Assembly: GCA_030065075.1 (NCBI GenBank)
Contig: JASJDQ010000012.1
Location: forward strand, 1-43,416
Origin: Paracoccaceae bacterium
GTDB taxonomy: Bacteria > Pseudomonadota > Alphaproteobacteria > Rhodobacterales > Rhodobacteraceae
Direction of reading: 5' to 3'
Length of the DNA stretch: 43,416 nt
Shown here one piece after another: positions 1-8,422 of this stretch (its first letter is position 1; every line of letters begins with the position of its first letter). The translations under genes and the position numbers were made by a program. The notes under the pieces are model-generated. The model did no database searches, had not been told where the DNA came from, and saw only the letters and a program-made list of their open reading frames with translations.

Positions 1-282
1 ATCGCCCGGGCGATCCTGCGCAACCCGGCGATCCTGATCCTCGACGAGGCCACCAGCTCGCTCGACTCGAAGGCCGAGCGCTACGTGCAGCAGGCCCTGG
101 AGGCGCTGCTGCCCGGCCGCACCGTCTTCGTGATCGCGCACCGGCTCTCCACCGTGCGCGCCGCCGACAAGATCGTTGTGATGGACCACGGCCGCGTCGT
201 CGACGAGGGCACCCATGACGACCTCATCGCCCGCGGTGGCCTCTACGCCGACCTCTACCGTCTGCAATTCGCCGACACCTAG
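1..282 (+). CDS. ABC exporter ATP-binding domain, 3' end only
   Basis: The window opens inside the nucleotide-binding domain of an ABC transporter, probably a fused membrane/ATPase exporter of the MsbA or lipid/peptide type. The visible 93 codons carry the Walker B and D-loop ([15 protein letters not shown]), the H-loop (VIAHRLSTV) and the usual tail [17 protein letters not shown]. The protein ends LYRLQFADT followed by TAG. The P-loop and the membrane part lie upstream of the window, so the substrate cannot be told. The stop codon sits in a CTAG that belongs to a 24-bp direct repeat shared with the end of the convergent glycosyltransferase gene. Confidence 0.9.
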   Translation: MARAILRNPAILILDEATSSLDSKAERYVQQALEALLPGRTVFVIAHRLSTVRAADKIVVMDHGRVVDEGTHDDLIARGGLYADLYRLQFADT

Positions 283-528
283 CGCTGGTGAGCCCGCGCC
301 GGAACGGATGTTCGTCTATTCGTGCGAAAGCGTGCCCATCGCCGACCCGAGGGGAGGCGAAACAGCCTCTGATCGGTAGTACTTTATCCCAGCAATTTCC
401 GAGCGAATTCAGTTCGATGCGCGACGCGGTCAAATCGCCTCCCCAGCGGGGCGGGTCGGCGATGGGCACGGCGGCCTACGGCCTTGTTCCGTGCCTTGAC
501 CAGACCTAGCGCCGGTAAGCCCGCGCCA
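277..528. repeat. 24-bp imperfect direct repeats flanking a 204-bp insert
   Basis: Positions 277-300 and 505-528 match at 22 of 24 bases; both begin ACCTAGCGC. The second copy encodes the last residues and stop of the minus-strand glycosyltransferase (ARAYRR*). The first copy would encode ARAHQR* and contains the stop codon of the ABC gene. The simplest reading is that the two convergent genes once shared a CTAG stop overlap and were separated by a duplication or insertion of about 228 bp. Confidence 0.75.
332..469. repeat. Long inverted repeat (about 29 bp arms) in the intergenic insert
   Basis: The left arm at 332-360 and the right arm at 435-469 are complementary. The outer 18 bp (GTGCCCATCGCCGACCCG) pair perfectly. 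After a 6-base bulge in the right arm, another 10 to 11 bases pair (GGGGAGGCGA). The 74-bp centre is less GC-rich. The insert between the direct repeats has no convincing coding frame. It resembles a small non-autonomous palindromic element, or it could work as a bidirectional transcription barrier between the convergent genes. Confidence 0.7.
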
Positions 529-1189
529 GCGCTTCCGGCGATACCCCCAGGAAATACCGCACCAAACACCAAAGATTCCGCGCCCCGCGCCGCACCCAGC
601 CCTGCGCCTCGTACCGCGCCGCACTGGTCCAGGCCTCGGCGGGCAACTCCCTGAGCCGCCCCCTGAGCGCACGCGCGAACCCCACATCCTCCATCAACGG
701 AATCGCCGGGAACCCGCCCACTGCGTCATACAACTCGCGTGACAGCAGCAGACCCTGATCCCCATAGGGCAACCCCAACACCCGCGAGCGCCAGTTCGCC
801 CAGCCCGCCACGATCCGTGGCGCCACGCCTTCGGCCCGGAACCGCAACCGAAAATACCCCGCCCGGTCCGGCGCATCCCGCAGATGCGACAGCGCTGCCG
901 CCGCCCAGCCCGGCCCCAGTTGCGTGTCGGCATGCAGACAGAGCAGCCATGCACCCTCCGACGCCGCCACCCCGCGCGCCAGCTGCCCGCCACGCCCGGC
1001 CTCGCCCGTCACCCACTCCGCCCCCGCTGCCTCGGCGATCGACCGCGTGCCGTCCGTCGAGCCGCCGTCCGAGATCACCACCTCTCGGATCAAGCCCTCC
1101 TGCAGCCCTTCGCCAAGGCTCGCCAGCGTGCCCGGCAGCTCGGCGGCCGCATTCACAGTCGGGATGACAATCGAGATCGGCGCGCGCAT
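506..1189 (-). CDS. Family 2 glycosyltransferase (rSAM/selenodomain-associated type)
   Basis: This 227-residue protein is a GT-A fold glycosyltransferase of family 2. The N-terminal Rossmann strand ISIVIPTVN is followed by DGGSTDGT (residues 41-48), and LHADT (85-89) takes the place of the DXD metal site. PYGDQGLLL and MEDVGFARAL mark the acceptor side. The short length and the HAD motif match the subgroup I remember as TIGR04283, transferases often found near radical-SAM or selenium genes; no such partner is visible here. It converges on the ABC gene and diverges from ygfZ with 61 bp between starts. The sugar donor and acceptor are unknown. Confidence 0.85.
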   Translation of the reverse strand: MRAPISIVIPTVNAAAELPGTLASLGEGLQEGLIREVVISDGGSTDGTRSIAEAAGAEWVTGEAGRGGQLARGVAASEGAWLLCLHADTQLGPGWAAAALSHLRDAPDRAGYFRLRFRAEGVAPRIVAGWANWRSRVLGLPYGDQGLLLSRELYDAVGGFPAIPLMEDVGFARALRGRLRELPAEAWTSAARYEAQGWVRRGARNLWCLVRYFLGVSPEALARAYRR

Positions 1190-1250
1190 GGCGTCTAGTG
1201 TTCTCTATTTGGCGACATATATCTTCCTGCAAAGACAGGAGGCGCGAGAA

Positions 1251-2018
1251 ATGCAAGGCGAAAGCTGCACCGACCGGCAGATCATCGAAATCGGCGGCGA
1301 CGACCGGCTGGAGTTCCTGCAGGGCCTGGTGACCAACGATATCGCTGGGCTCGAGCGCGGGCTGGTCTATGCTGCGCTGCTTTCCCCGCAGGGCAAGTAT
1401 CTCGCCGATTTCTTCATGGTTTCACACGGCGACGTGGTCTTGCTTGACGTGCAGGCGGAATTCGCCGCCACGTTGATGCAGCGCCTGACGATGTACAAGC
1501 TGCGCGCCAAAGTCACGTTGGCGCAATCTGACCTTCACGTCACCCGGGGCCTCGGCGACCCGCCCGATGGCGCCTTTGCCGATCCCCGCGATCCCTCGCT
1601 CGGCTGGCGCGCCTATGGCGCCGACGCAGGCACGGCTCCGCAGATCGACTGGGCCGCGCTCCACGTCGCCGCCTGCATCCCGCAGACCGGTGTCGAGCTG
1701 ATCCCGAACGACACCTACATCCTCGAGGCCGGGTTCGAGCGCCTGCACGGCGTCGACTTCAAGAAGGGCTGTTATGTCGGCCAGGAAGTCACCGCCCGGA
1801 TGAAGCACAAGACCGAACTGAAAAAGGGCCTCGCCCGCGTCGCGATCGAGGGCACGGCCCCCGTGGGCACCGCGATCACCGCCGACGGCAAGCCCGCAGG
1901 CACACTCTACACCCAGGCCGGCGGCCAGGCGCTGGCGCATCTGCGCTTCGACCGCGCGGGCGGAGAGATGCAGGCCGGCGACGCGACGCTCCGGCACACA
2001 GCCGAACCGGTGGATTAA
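1251..2018 (+). CDS. ygfZ: YgfZ/GcvT-like folate-binding protein
   Basis: This 255-residue protein belongs to the YgfZ (COG0354) branch of the GcvT family, which binds folate and supports assembly or repair of certain iron-sulfur enzymes. The family signature KGCYVGQEVTARMKHK is present, with the key cysteine at residue 174. The N-terminal DDRLEFLQGLVTNDI is also typical. I chose the ATG at 1251 because AGGAGG lies 8 to 14 bases upstream; the open frame extends further 5' only through sequence antisense to the glycosyltransferase. A perfect 8-bp hairpin follows 31 bases after the stop codon. Confidence 0.92.
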   Translation: MQGESCTDRQIIEIGGDDRLEFLQGLVTNDIAGLERGLVYAALLSPQGKYLADFFMVSHGDVVLLDVQAEFAATLMQRLTMYKLRAKVTLAQSDLHVTRGLGDPPDGAFADPRDPSLGWRAYGADAGTAPQIDWAALHVAACIPQTGVELIPNDTYILEAGFERLHGVDFKKGCYVGQEVTARMKHKTELKKGLARVAIEGTAPVGTAITADGKPAGTLYTQAGGQALAHLRFDRAGGEMQAGDATLRHTAEPVD

Positions 2019-2049
2019 CGGATTCGCCGAAACCGCGAGGTTCACGGAC

Positions 2050-2069
2050 CGTCGGACACAGGTCCGACG
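2050..2069 (+). terminator. Hairpin after ygfZ
   Basis: CGTCGGAC and GTCCGACG form a perfect 8-bp stem with the 4-base loop ACAG. No T-run follows, so this may slow or stop transcription in either direction between the convergent ygfZ and efp genes. Confidence 0.5.
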
Positions 2070-2102
2070 AAATTCCGATGGAATTCCGATAAAATTCCGA
2101 TG
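2070..2102. repeat. Three tandem 11-bp repeats between ygfZ and efp
   Basis: The units AAATTCCGATG, GAATTCCGATA and AAATTCCGATG follow one another directly after the ygfZ hairpin. The first and third are identical. They lie in non-coding sequence between convergent genes. I know of no function for them. Confidence 0.7.
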
Positions 2103-2227
2103 CCGGTCTGACCTGGCATTTGGGCCCGTTCCGCCTGGTTAACAATGCGCGCGGTACGGTCGGGATTGGTTGCGCAAACCGCGCCTATGCCGCGCGGCCC
2201 TCCAGTCCCCAAGATGTAGAGAGGCCG

Positions 2228-2791
2228 TCAAGCGCGCTCGGAATATTCCATCGTTTCCGTGTTGACGACGATATCCTCGTCCTGCCCCACAAAGGGCGGC
2301 ACCATCACCCGAACGCCATTGTCCAATACCGCCGGTTTGAAGGAATTGGCCGCGGTCTGGCCCTTCACCACCGGTTCGGTCTCGACGATCTTGCAGGTCA
2401 CTTTCTGCGGCAAGGTCGCGTTAAGTGCCTCTGATTCATAGTATTCGATCTGCACCGTCATGCCGTCCTGCAGGAACGGACGACGCTCGCCGAGGATCTC
2501 CGCGGGCAGTTCGATCTGCTCGAAGGTTTCGCTGTCCATGAAAACGAGCATGCCGTCGGTTTCATAGAGAAATTGCTGGTCCTTCTGCTCCAGACGCACC
2601 TTTTCGACCTTGTCGGCGGACCGGAATCGCTCGTTCAGTTTCGAGCCGTTGCGCAGGTTGCGCAGCTCGACCTGCGCAAAAGCCCCGCCTTTTCCGGGCT
2701 TTACGTGGTCCACCTTCACGGCGGCCCACAGACCACCGTTATGCTCCAGCACGTTTCCAGGACGGATTTCGTTTCCGTTGATTTTCGGCAT
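2228..2791 (-). CDS. efp: Elongation factor P
   Basis: This is a full-length EF-P of 187 residues. The protein binds between the P and E sites of the ribosome and relieves stalling at polyproline runs. The three-domain layout is complete, and the N-terminal KOW-like domain ends in the loop [10 protein letters not shown], with lysine 34 at the position that is beta-lysylated by EpmA in many proteobacteria. The C-terminal OB domain contains [24 protein letters not shown]. No epmA or epmB gene lies in this window. The gene is divergent from the small conserved gene at 3008; the 216-bp gap must hold both promoters. Confidence 0.97.
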   Translation of the reverse strand: MPKINGNEIRPGNVLEHNGGLWAAVKVDHVKPGKGGAFAQVELRNLRNGSKLNERFRSADKVEKVRLEQKDQQFLYETDGMLVFMDSETFEQIELPAEILGERRPFLQDGMTVQIEYYESEALNATLPQKVTCKIVETEPVVKGQTAANSFKPAVLDNGVRVMVPPFVGQDEDIVVNTETMEYSERA

Positions 2792-3007
2792 GTGTCAAAA
2801 CCATGGCAAAAGGTTGATCAAAGGTTGGCGGCCCCTATATCTGCGCAAGGGTGTGGTGGCAAGACGACTAGATACGGTATGCCCACTTGAAGAGCCATGC
2901 AGGGAGTGCATATCTGGTATTCCAAATGGGAAATACCGAATCGGCCGAAACTCGTCATATTGGCCGCCACGCCAGAAAACGCAAGAGCAAGAACAAAGGA
3001 CGACGAA

Positions 3008-3328
3008 ATGAGAGATTTCGTTGACGGCACAGCTTTCAACTTCGAACAAGGCCAGCGCGCGCGCAAGCTTTTTGCCGCCGTCGTGCTTGCCGCGCTTGAT
3101 GACGCGATCGCCGACGACAAGAAATACGGCAACGGGCCAGAGCAGATCGCCCGGTGGGCGCGGTCCCGCGACGGCCGCGAAGTGCTCAGCTGCGCCGGTA
3201 TCGACCCGAACGAACGCGTTGTATCTGGACTGATGGAATTCGTTGCCAAGGGCGTACGGACTTCGGTGGCGCTCAGCCGCGAGGAAAGCGAGCGGCGCAA
3301 CGCCGCGTTGCAGGCCGAAGCCGCCTGA
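3008..3328 (+). CDS. Small conserved Rhodobacterales protein (DUF6280-like)
   Basis: This 106-residue soluble protein starts MRDFVDGTAFNFEQGQRARK and contains ALDDAIADDKKYGNGPEQIA and GIDPNERVVSGLMEF. I remember near-identical small proteins across Rhodobacterales, listed as DUF6280; the match is from memory. The function is unknown. It is predicted to be all-helical, without signal peptide or membrane segment. I chose the ATG at 3008 because AAAGGA lies 8 bases upstream; the same frame is open to 2897, but the extension is not protein-like. A strong intrinsic terminator follows. Confidence 0.85.
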   Translation: MRDFVDGTAFNFEQGQRARKLFAAVVLAALDDAIADDKKYGNGPEQIARWARSRDGREVLSCAGIDPNERVVSGLMEFVAKGVRTSVALSREESERRNAALQAEAA

Positions 3329-3353
3329 TCCAACGCACTCAAAATCGGAAAAG

Positions 3354-3379
3354 CGCGTCCCACACGGGGCGCGTTTTTT
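3354..3379 (+). terminator. Rho-independent terminator
   Basis: CGCGTCCC and GGGGCGCG form an 8-bp stem (one G-T pair) around the loop ACAC, followed at once by six T residues. It ends the small gene upstream and lies just before the stop codon of the convergent membrane-protein gene. Confidence 0.9.
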
Positions 3380-3385
3380 CGTTCG

Positions 3386-3955
3386 TCACAGAATGTAACG
3401 CCAGATGCCCGAGGCCATCGCCTCCGCCGCTCCCAGCATCAGGATCGCCAGACGCATGAAGAGTGTCCGGAACCGGATCCACATCAACAGGCAAAGCACC
3501 AGAGACGTCCCCACCTCCAGCGGTCCGATCGTGGCGGCATAGTAATTGTTGTCCCAATAGCTGAACGGACTCTCGAAGACCCAATCGCTCACCGGCCAGA
3601 AATGCATCCTTGCGTCGTGGTTATGCAGCGGGAAGTCGAAGAGCAGATGCAGAAACCCGGCTCCGGAGAAGGCGAATAGCACCGGCCACCTGCGCCAGAC
3701 CGCCAGGCCCAGAAGCACGCCCCAAAGGACAAAGCTGTTGTCGAAGGCAAAGACCTGTTGCCAGGCGGATGAGTAGTAGAGCTCTCGGAACACCACCCTC
3801 GGCTCGATCCCGAGACCATAGATCGAAACCCCGACCATGACATAAAGCGACAGATCCGGCGTCAGGGCGCCGGCCACGGCCGCCCCCGAGACGCGCGGCT
3901 GCCCGGGCTGGCCGAAGGCGGACAGGCCGACGATCAGATGCGCGGGTGTGTTCAT
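3386..3955 (-). CDS. Integral membrane protein, YdjM/DUF457-like
   Basis: This 189-residue protein has four to five hydrophobic segments. The N-terminus NTPAHLIVG, an acidic loop (LTPDLSLYV) and a central HLLFDFPLHNHDARMHFWP cluster of His and Asp recall the DUF457/YdjM membrane metal-dependent hydrolase family, which begins NTPAH and carries HxxxD and HFWP motifs. Enzyme activity is not proven for that family. AAAGGGG lies 6 bases before the ATG, which supports this start. The gene is divergent from cobQ with 63 bp between them. Relatives are sometimes labelled CobQ by neighbourhood, but nothing in this sequence resembles cobalamin enzymes. Confidence 0.75.
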   Translation of the reverse strand: MNTPAHLIVGLSAFGQPGQPRVSGAAVAGALTPDLSLYVMVGVSIYGLGIEPRVVFRELYYSSAWQQVFAFDNSFVLWGVLLGLAVWRRWPVLFAFSGAGFLHLLFDFPLHNHDARMHFWPVSDWVFESPFSYWDNNYYAATIGPLEVGTSLVLCLLMWIRFRTLFMRLAILMLGAAEAMASGIWRYIL

Positions 3956-4018
3956 CTGGCCCCTTTCGTTCGGGCCAAGCGCCCGTTACTTCGGCATAGA
4001 TAGGACGCGGGGGCGTGC

Positions 4019-5473
4019 ATGGCCAAGGCAATCATGATCCAGGGGGCGGGCTCGAATGTCGGTAAGTCCGTGGTCGTGGCCGGGCTGGCGCGGGCCTTTA
4101 ACGCACGAGGCCTACGCGTTGCGCCGTTCAAGCCGCAGAACATGTCCAACAACGCCGCGGTGACGGTGGATGGCGGAGAGATCGGCCGCGCACAGGCGCT
4201 GCAGGCGCGCGCCGCAGGCCGCGATCCGGTCGTGGACATGAACCCGGTGCTCCTGAAGCCCGAGACCGACACCGGCGCGCAGGTCATTGTTCAGGGCCAG
4301 CGTGTCGCGACGCTGAAGGCACGGGATTACGCGCAAGCCAAGCCGCGGCTGCTTGGGCCTGTGCTGGAAAGCTTCCGCCGCCTAGCGGGCAGTTGCGATC
4401 TGGTCGTCGTCGAGGGCGCGGGAAGTCCGGCCGAAATCAACCTGCGTGCTGGAGACATCGCCAATATGGGCTTTGCCGAGGCGGCGGATGTGCCCGTGCT
4501 GCTGGTCGGGGATATCGACCGGGGCGGGGTGATCGCGCAGCTCGTGGGCACCCATGCGGTGCTGCCCGCAGAGGACCGCGACCGCATCGTGGGGTTTGCG
4601 GTCAACAAGTTCCGCGGCGACGTGACGCTTTTCGATGAGGGTTTGCGCGAGATTACCGAGCGTACTGGTTGGGCCTCGATCGGCGTGCTCCCTTGGTTTC
4701 CGGATGCCTGGCGGCTGCCGGCCGAGGATGTGATGGACATTCGGTCGTTCGAGGGCGACGGCTTCAAGGTGGCCGTGCCGCGCCTGAACCGGATCGCGAA
4801 TTTCGACGACCTAGATCCGCTGTCCAGCGAACCCGGTGTCAGCGTCGAGATCATCGAGGCCGACCGCCCGCTGCCGGGTGATGCTGACCTGGTTTTGATT
4901 CCAGGCTCGAAATCCACTATCGCGGATCTCAAACACTTTCGCGCCCAGGGCTGGGACATCGACCTTGCCGCGCATCTGCGGCGCGGTGGACATGTGCTCG
5001 GCATTTGCGGCGGCTACCAGATGCTGGGGCGCGAGATCATCGACGCCGACGGGCTCGAAGGCCCAGCTGGCAGCACGCGAGGCCTCGGCCATCTCGACAT
5101 CGTCACACGGATGCAGCCGGAAAAGCGTCTGTCCCTGACCGATGCGGTGTACCTGCCCACTGGAGATCCGGTAACGGGCTACGAGATTCATCTCGGCGAG
5201 ACCGAAGGACCGGATTGCGCGCGGCCGTGGCTCCAGGTCGCAGGCCGGCCCATGGGCGCGTCCAGCGCCGATGGCCGAGTCCTGGGCTGCTATCTGCACG
5301 GGCTTTTCGCGTCGGATGCGTTCCGAACGGCGTATCTCAAGGGGCTTGGCGGAGCGCCGTCGGGCATGGACTACGGTGCGATGGTCGATACGACCCTGGA
5401 CGATCTCGCCGGTCATCTCGAGGCTCATATGGACCTCGACACTCTACTGTCTCTAGCGCGTCCGGTTCGCTGA
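4019..5473 (+). CDS. cobQ: Cobyric acid synthase
   Basis: This 484-residue enzyme amidates side chains b, d, e and g of adenosylcobyrinic acid a,c-diamide with glutamine and ATP, late in cobalamin synthesis. The N-terminal dethiobiotin-synthetase-like ATPase domain has the P-loop variant [11 protein letters not shown] (residues 8-18) and [10 protein letters not shown]. The C-terminal class I glutamine amidotransferase domain has the nucleophile Cys330 in [11 protein letters not shown] and the catalytic His427 in CYLHGLF. Length and domain order are normal. The gene stands alone, without other cob genes in the window. The 63-bp upstream gap is too short for a cobalamin riboswitch. It converges on the PopZ-like gene with 6 bp between stops. 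Confidence 0.96.
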   Translation: MAKAIMIQGAGSNVGKSVVVAGLARAFNARGLRVAPFKPQNMSNNAAVTVDGGEIGRAQALQARAAGRDPVVDMNPVLLKPETDTGAQVIVQGQRVATLKARDYAQAKPRLLGPVLESFRRLAGSCDLVVVEGAGSPAEINLRAGDIANMGFAEAADVPVLLVGDIDRGGVIAQLVGTHAVLPAEDRDRIVGFAVNKFRGDVTLFDEGLREITERTGWASIGVLPWFPDAWRLPAEDVMDIRSFEGDGFKVAVPRLNRIANFDDLDPLSSEPGVSVEIIEADRPLPGDADLVLIPGSKSTIADLKHFRAQGWDIDLAAHLRRGGHVLGICGGYQMLGREIIDADGLEGPAGSTRGLGHLDIVTRMQPEKRLSLTDAVYLPTGDPVTGYEIHLGETEGPDCARPWLQVAGRPMGASSADGRVLGCYLHGLFASDAFRTAYLKGLGGAPSGMDYGAMVDTTLDDLAGHLEAHMDLDTLLSLARPVR

Positions 5474-5479
5474 CCAGCG

Positions 5480-6931
5480 CTATTCTAGGTCCCTCAGAGC
5501 CATCGCGCGCTGGATTTCACGGCGTACCAAGCGGCGTACGTTCCGCGTGATCCGTTCGCCCAAGACGCCCTGAAGTTCATCGCGCACAAGGGTCGACACC
5601 ATCTCGCGCAGCGCCTCTTCGTCGAGCAGCGTCTCGTCGGCGCCGAATTCGAACAAGGTCTCTGCCGGCTCGTCGACTTGGTCATCGGCTGCTTCCGCGG
5701 CCTCCTCATCGTCGGCGCTCTCGGGAACCGGGTCCTCGTCGACTGACGTCTCGGGACGCGCGATCGGCTCCTCGGTGGAGGAAGGGTCTTCGACCGCCGG
5801 CCCGGCGTTCTCGGCCGCGGGCTCGTCGACCGTCCCGGCCACTGGTGAGGCTTGGTCGGATTGCCTATCGACGATAGACGCTTCGACGTCCCCGAACAGC
5901 GCTTCAACCGGCGCGGCCTCAGCGCCGGAGTCCTCGACCATTTCGGCCATCGGCGCCTCCGGCGCGGCGGTGTTCGCGGCAGGTTCTTCGGCCCGGACAT
6001 CTTCGAACATGGCGTCGATCGCGGCATCATCCAGAGGCGCCGTTTTCTCGGTGTCAGCCTCGACGGCGGCCTCAGTAGGTGCTTCGGCCAGATTTCCGCC
6101 CTCCTCCGGAGGGTCCGGTTCCGTGGCGCCGGACGCGTCCAAATCTTCGGTGCTGCCGTCTTCGACGCGAGCGGTTTCAACGAGTGTAAATCTACCCTCC
6201 GCCGGCTCATTTTCGCTGCGTGCGGCCTGTGTCAGTTCTTCGGCGGCGTCCGACCAGGGGGTGTCATCGCCACTCTCCGCGACTTCGCCGCCGTCGATCA
6301 ATTCGGCGATCGCGTCGATCTCGTCCGGCTCGCCGGCATCGGTTTCGACCTCCGCGGTTTCGTCGATATCATCGGACAGAGCGGCTTCCAGGGAGAGGGG
6401 TTCGGTTTCATCGCTCAGCTCGGTCTCGCTACCGTCGGGTTCCCACTCGTCCGGCACCATCTGCAGCGCGGCTTCGAGTTCCGCCACACGCCGTTGCAGC
6501 GTCGACTCCGCGTCTTCGCTCAGGACGCCCATCGGCCTTTGTCGTTCCAAGGTCGGCTCCTCCGGATGCGCCTCGTGCGCAGGTTCGTCTTCGGTGTCAT
6601 CCTCGGCCGCCGGGGCGACGTCCACATCATCAGCGGCCATTTCTTCATCTGCGGCCTCGATCACGCCGGCTTCTGCCGTCGCCTCCTCGCCGGAGCGCTC
6701 ATGAAATTCCAGAGCATCCGGACCCGGCGTGTTCTCGGCGTTGGCCTCTGGCGCATGATCGTCCTGCTCCTCCGCCTCGGCCACACGCAGCGCCGGGGTC
6801 AGAACGAGCTTGCCCGTATTGTCACCCTGGTCGCGCCGCGACGCGCGTTCGCCAAGCGGCTCTTCGGACACCAGCCTCCGGATCGAGGAAAGGACGTCCT
6901 CGATTTCCGCGTTGGTCACCGGATCCGACAT
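5480..6931 (-). CDS. PopZ-like acidic scaffold protein (DUF2497)
   Basis: This protein of 483 residues has three parts. The short N-terminal helix MSDPVTNAEIEDVLSSIRRL (1-20) matches the N-terminal helix of PopZ-type proteins. About 400 residues of low-complexity sequence follow, very rich in Glu, Asp and Ala, probably disordered. The basic C-terminal helices (about 440-483, LREMVSTLVRDEL to LVRREIQRAMAL) resemble the DUF2497 oligomerisation region. PopZ forms polar condensates that anchor ParB and cell-cycle factors in Caulobacter. The neighbourhood tolC / methyltransferase supports the assignment, since popZ is linked to these genes in other alphaproteobacteria. The acidic linker is much longer than in Caulobacter PopZ. 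I chose the ATG at 6931 because AAGGAAG lies 5 bases upstream, although the frame is open to 6988. Confidence 0.75.
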   Translation of the reverse strand: MSDPVTNAEIEDVLSSIRRLVSEEPLGERASRRDQGDNTGKLVLTPALRVAEAEEQDDHAPEANAENTPGPDALEFHERSGEEATAEAGVIEAADEEMAADDVDVAPAAEDDTEDEPAHEAHPEEPTLERQRPMGVLSEDAESTLQRRVAELEAALQMVPDEWEPDGSETELSDETEPLSLEAALSDDIDETAEVETDAGEPDEIDAIAELIDGGEVAESGDDTPWSDAAEELTQAARSENEPAEGRFTLVETARVEDGSTEDLDASGATEPDPPEEGGNLAEAPTEAAVEADTEKTAPLDDAAIDAMFEDVRAEEPAANTAAPEAPMAEMVEDSGAEAAPVEALFGDVEASIVDRQSDQASPVAGTVDEPAAENAGPAVEDPSSTEEPIARPETSVDEDPVPESADDEEAAEAADDQVDEPAETLFEFGADETLLDEEALREMVSTLVRDELQGVLGERITRNVRRLVRREIQRAMALRDLE

Positions 6932-7002
6932 CTTAACTTCCTTCGTCATTGTGGCAGGGATAGTATGCGCAAAGCCCTTAACACACAACTATTGGCAAAG
7001 TG

Positions 7003-8370
7003 TTAGTCTCTGCCGAGGCTCTTGATGATCCTCTCGAGCTTTTCGCCCTGCGGGCTGACGTAGCGGGTGGGCGCGTTCTTGACGGCATTGTAGTAGGCGG
7101 CCGGATCATAGGTCACGATGCCCAGTTTCAGATGCTCCACCGTCAGCAAGCCCATTGCGGACAAGAGGCTGTAGACCGCCACGAATTGCTGCGTCTCGGC
7201 CTGGATCAACGCCGCCTGGGCATCGAGCAGTTCCTGCTCGGCGTTGAGCACGTCGAGCGTCGTGCGCGCGCCGAGCGTCGCTTCTTCGCGCACACCGCGA
7301 TAGGCCACCTGGCTGGCCCGGACCTGGCGCGCATCGGCCTCGGCGCGGGCAATGGCGACGGCGAGATTGGACCAGGCGTTGCCGACCTCCTGCTTGATCG
7401 TCAACACAGTCTGCAATAGCGCCGCGCGCTCGGCATCCGCGAGCGCGATGGCCTGCCGCAAGAGCGCGCTGAGCCTGCCCCCCGCGTAGATCGGCTGAGT
7501 CAGGCGCACGCCGACGCTGTTGGACGTGTCGCCGTCCTGGTCCAGCGACGTCGACAGGCTCCCAGTGACACTCGGTTTCATCGCCGCCCTTGCGCGCAGG
7601 ATATTGAGGTCGGCCACCGTCACATTGCGTTGATCGCGGCGGATCAGGGGATGATTGCGCACGGCCACAGCCTTGGCTTCATCCACTGTGCGTGCCGTCA
7701 TCGGCGGCGTCGTCGGCCGCACCAGGCGTCCCGGATAACGCCCGACAGCGACCTTGTAGGCCTCGCGCGCGAGGTTGAAATCCCCCTGACGCGCGGCAAG
7801 CAAACTGTTGGCCGCGGCAAGCCTCGCCTCGGCGATCGAAACGTCGGTGCGGGTGACCTCGCCGACAGAGAACCGATCCCGTGCCGCGCGCAGTTCCTGG
7901 GTGATCAGCCGAACGTTGTTTTCGGAGATGCGCACGAAATTGGCCGCCCGGATGACCTCCATATAGGCCGCGACCGCGTTCAAGAGCACGTCCTGCTCCA
8001 CCTGCAGCAGACCCTCCCGCGCCGCAAGCACGGATTCCTTGGCCGCGTCGATCCCAAGCCGCGTCGCGCCGGAGTCGTAAAGCGTGATTTCGGCCGTCAA
8101 CGCGATGCCGGCGGTGTAATTGTCGGTCAGGGGCCGCGGATCGGAATAACCCGCGTCGGCGATGAAGTTGATCACCGGGCGCAGGCCCGCCACGGCGACC
8201 GCGACGTCCTCGTCCGCGACGCGCAGAAGCGCGCGGTTCTGTTCCAAGAGGTTCGAATGCCGGTAGGCCGCGATCAGCGCATCGGTGAGGGTTTCTGCCT
8301 TGGCCACGGGCACCAGCAGCCCAAGCGCAACCATGGCGGCGAGCCCTCGTTTCAGAAACGGTCGTCCCAT
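7003..8370 (-). CDS. tolC: TolC-family outer membrane efflux protein
   Basis: This 455-residue protein is an outer-membrane channel that pairs with type I secretion or RND pumps. A signal peptide ends at VAKA (about residue 25). Two repeats of the TolC fold follow, with long amphipathic helices (for example LLQVEQDVLLNAVAAYMEV and GVREEATLGARTTLDVLNAE, the usual end motif of the second repeat). AAGGAG lies 11 bases before the ATG. It is the middle gene of a minus-strand row: methyltransferase, 52 bp, tolC, 71 bp, popZ-like. No pump genes lie nearby, so it probably serves several partners. Confidence 0.93.
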   Translation of the reverse strand: MGRPFLKRGLAAMVALGLLVPVAKAETLTDALIAAYRHSNLLEQNRALLRVADEDVAVAVAGLRPVINFIADAGYSDPRPLTDNYTAGIALTAEITLYDSGATRLGIDAAKESVLAAREGLLQVEQDVLLNAVAAYMEVIRAANFVRISENNVRLITQELRAARDRFSVGEVTRTDVSIAEARLAAANSLLAARQGDFNLAREAYKVAVGRYPGRLVRPTTPPMTARTVDEAKAVAVRNHPLIRRDQRNVTVADLNILRARAAMKPSVTGSLSTSLDQDGDTSNSVGVRLTQPIYAGGRLSALLRQAIALADAERAALLQTVLTIKQEVGNAWSNLAVAIARAEADARQVRASQVAYRGVREEATLGARTTLDVLNAEQELLDAQAALIQAETQQFVAVYSLLSAMGLLTVEHLKLGIVTYDPAAYYNAVKNAPTRYVSPQGEKLERIIKSLGRD

Positions 8371-8422
8371 GGCCGGAACATCTCCTTAGCTACTTGTTAT
8401 ATTGACCGATCAACATATTGGA

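Noticed and set aside
3386-3955. Assignment of the membrane protein as a cobalamin enzyme because it neighbours cobQ
   Set aside because: The sequence is a small multi-helix membrane protein with DUF457-like His/Asp motifs and nothing from cobalamin synthesis.
3956-4018. A cobalamin riboswitch before cobQ
   Set aside because: Only 63 bp separate the divergent starts, far less than a riboswitch needs, and no B12-box motif is seen.
5852-7006. A 384-codon plus-strand frame opposite the PopZ-like gene
   Set aside because: It is the antisense shadow of a GC-rich acidic coding region. The minus-strand frame has a ribosome-binding site, terminal helices of a known type and the expected neighbours.
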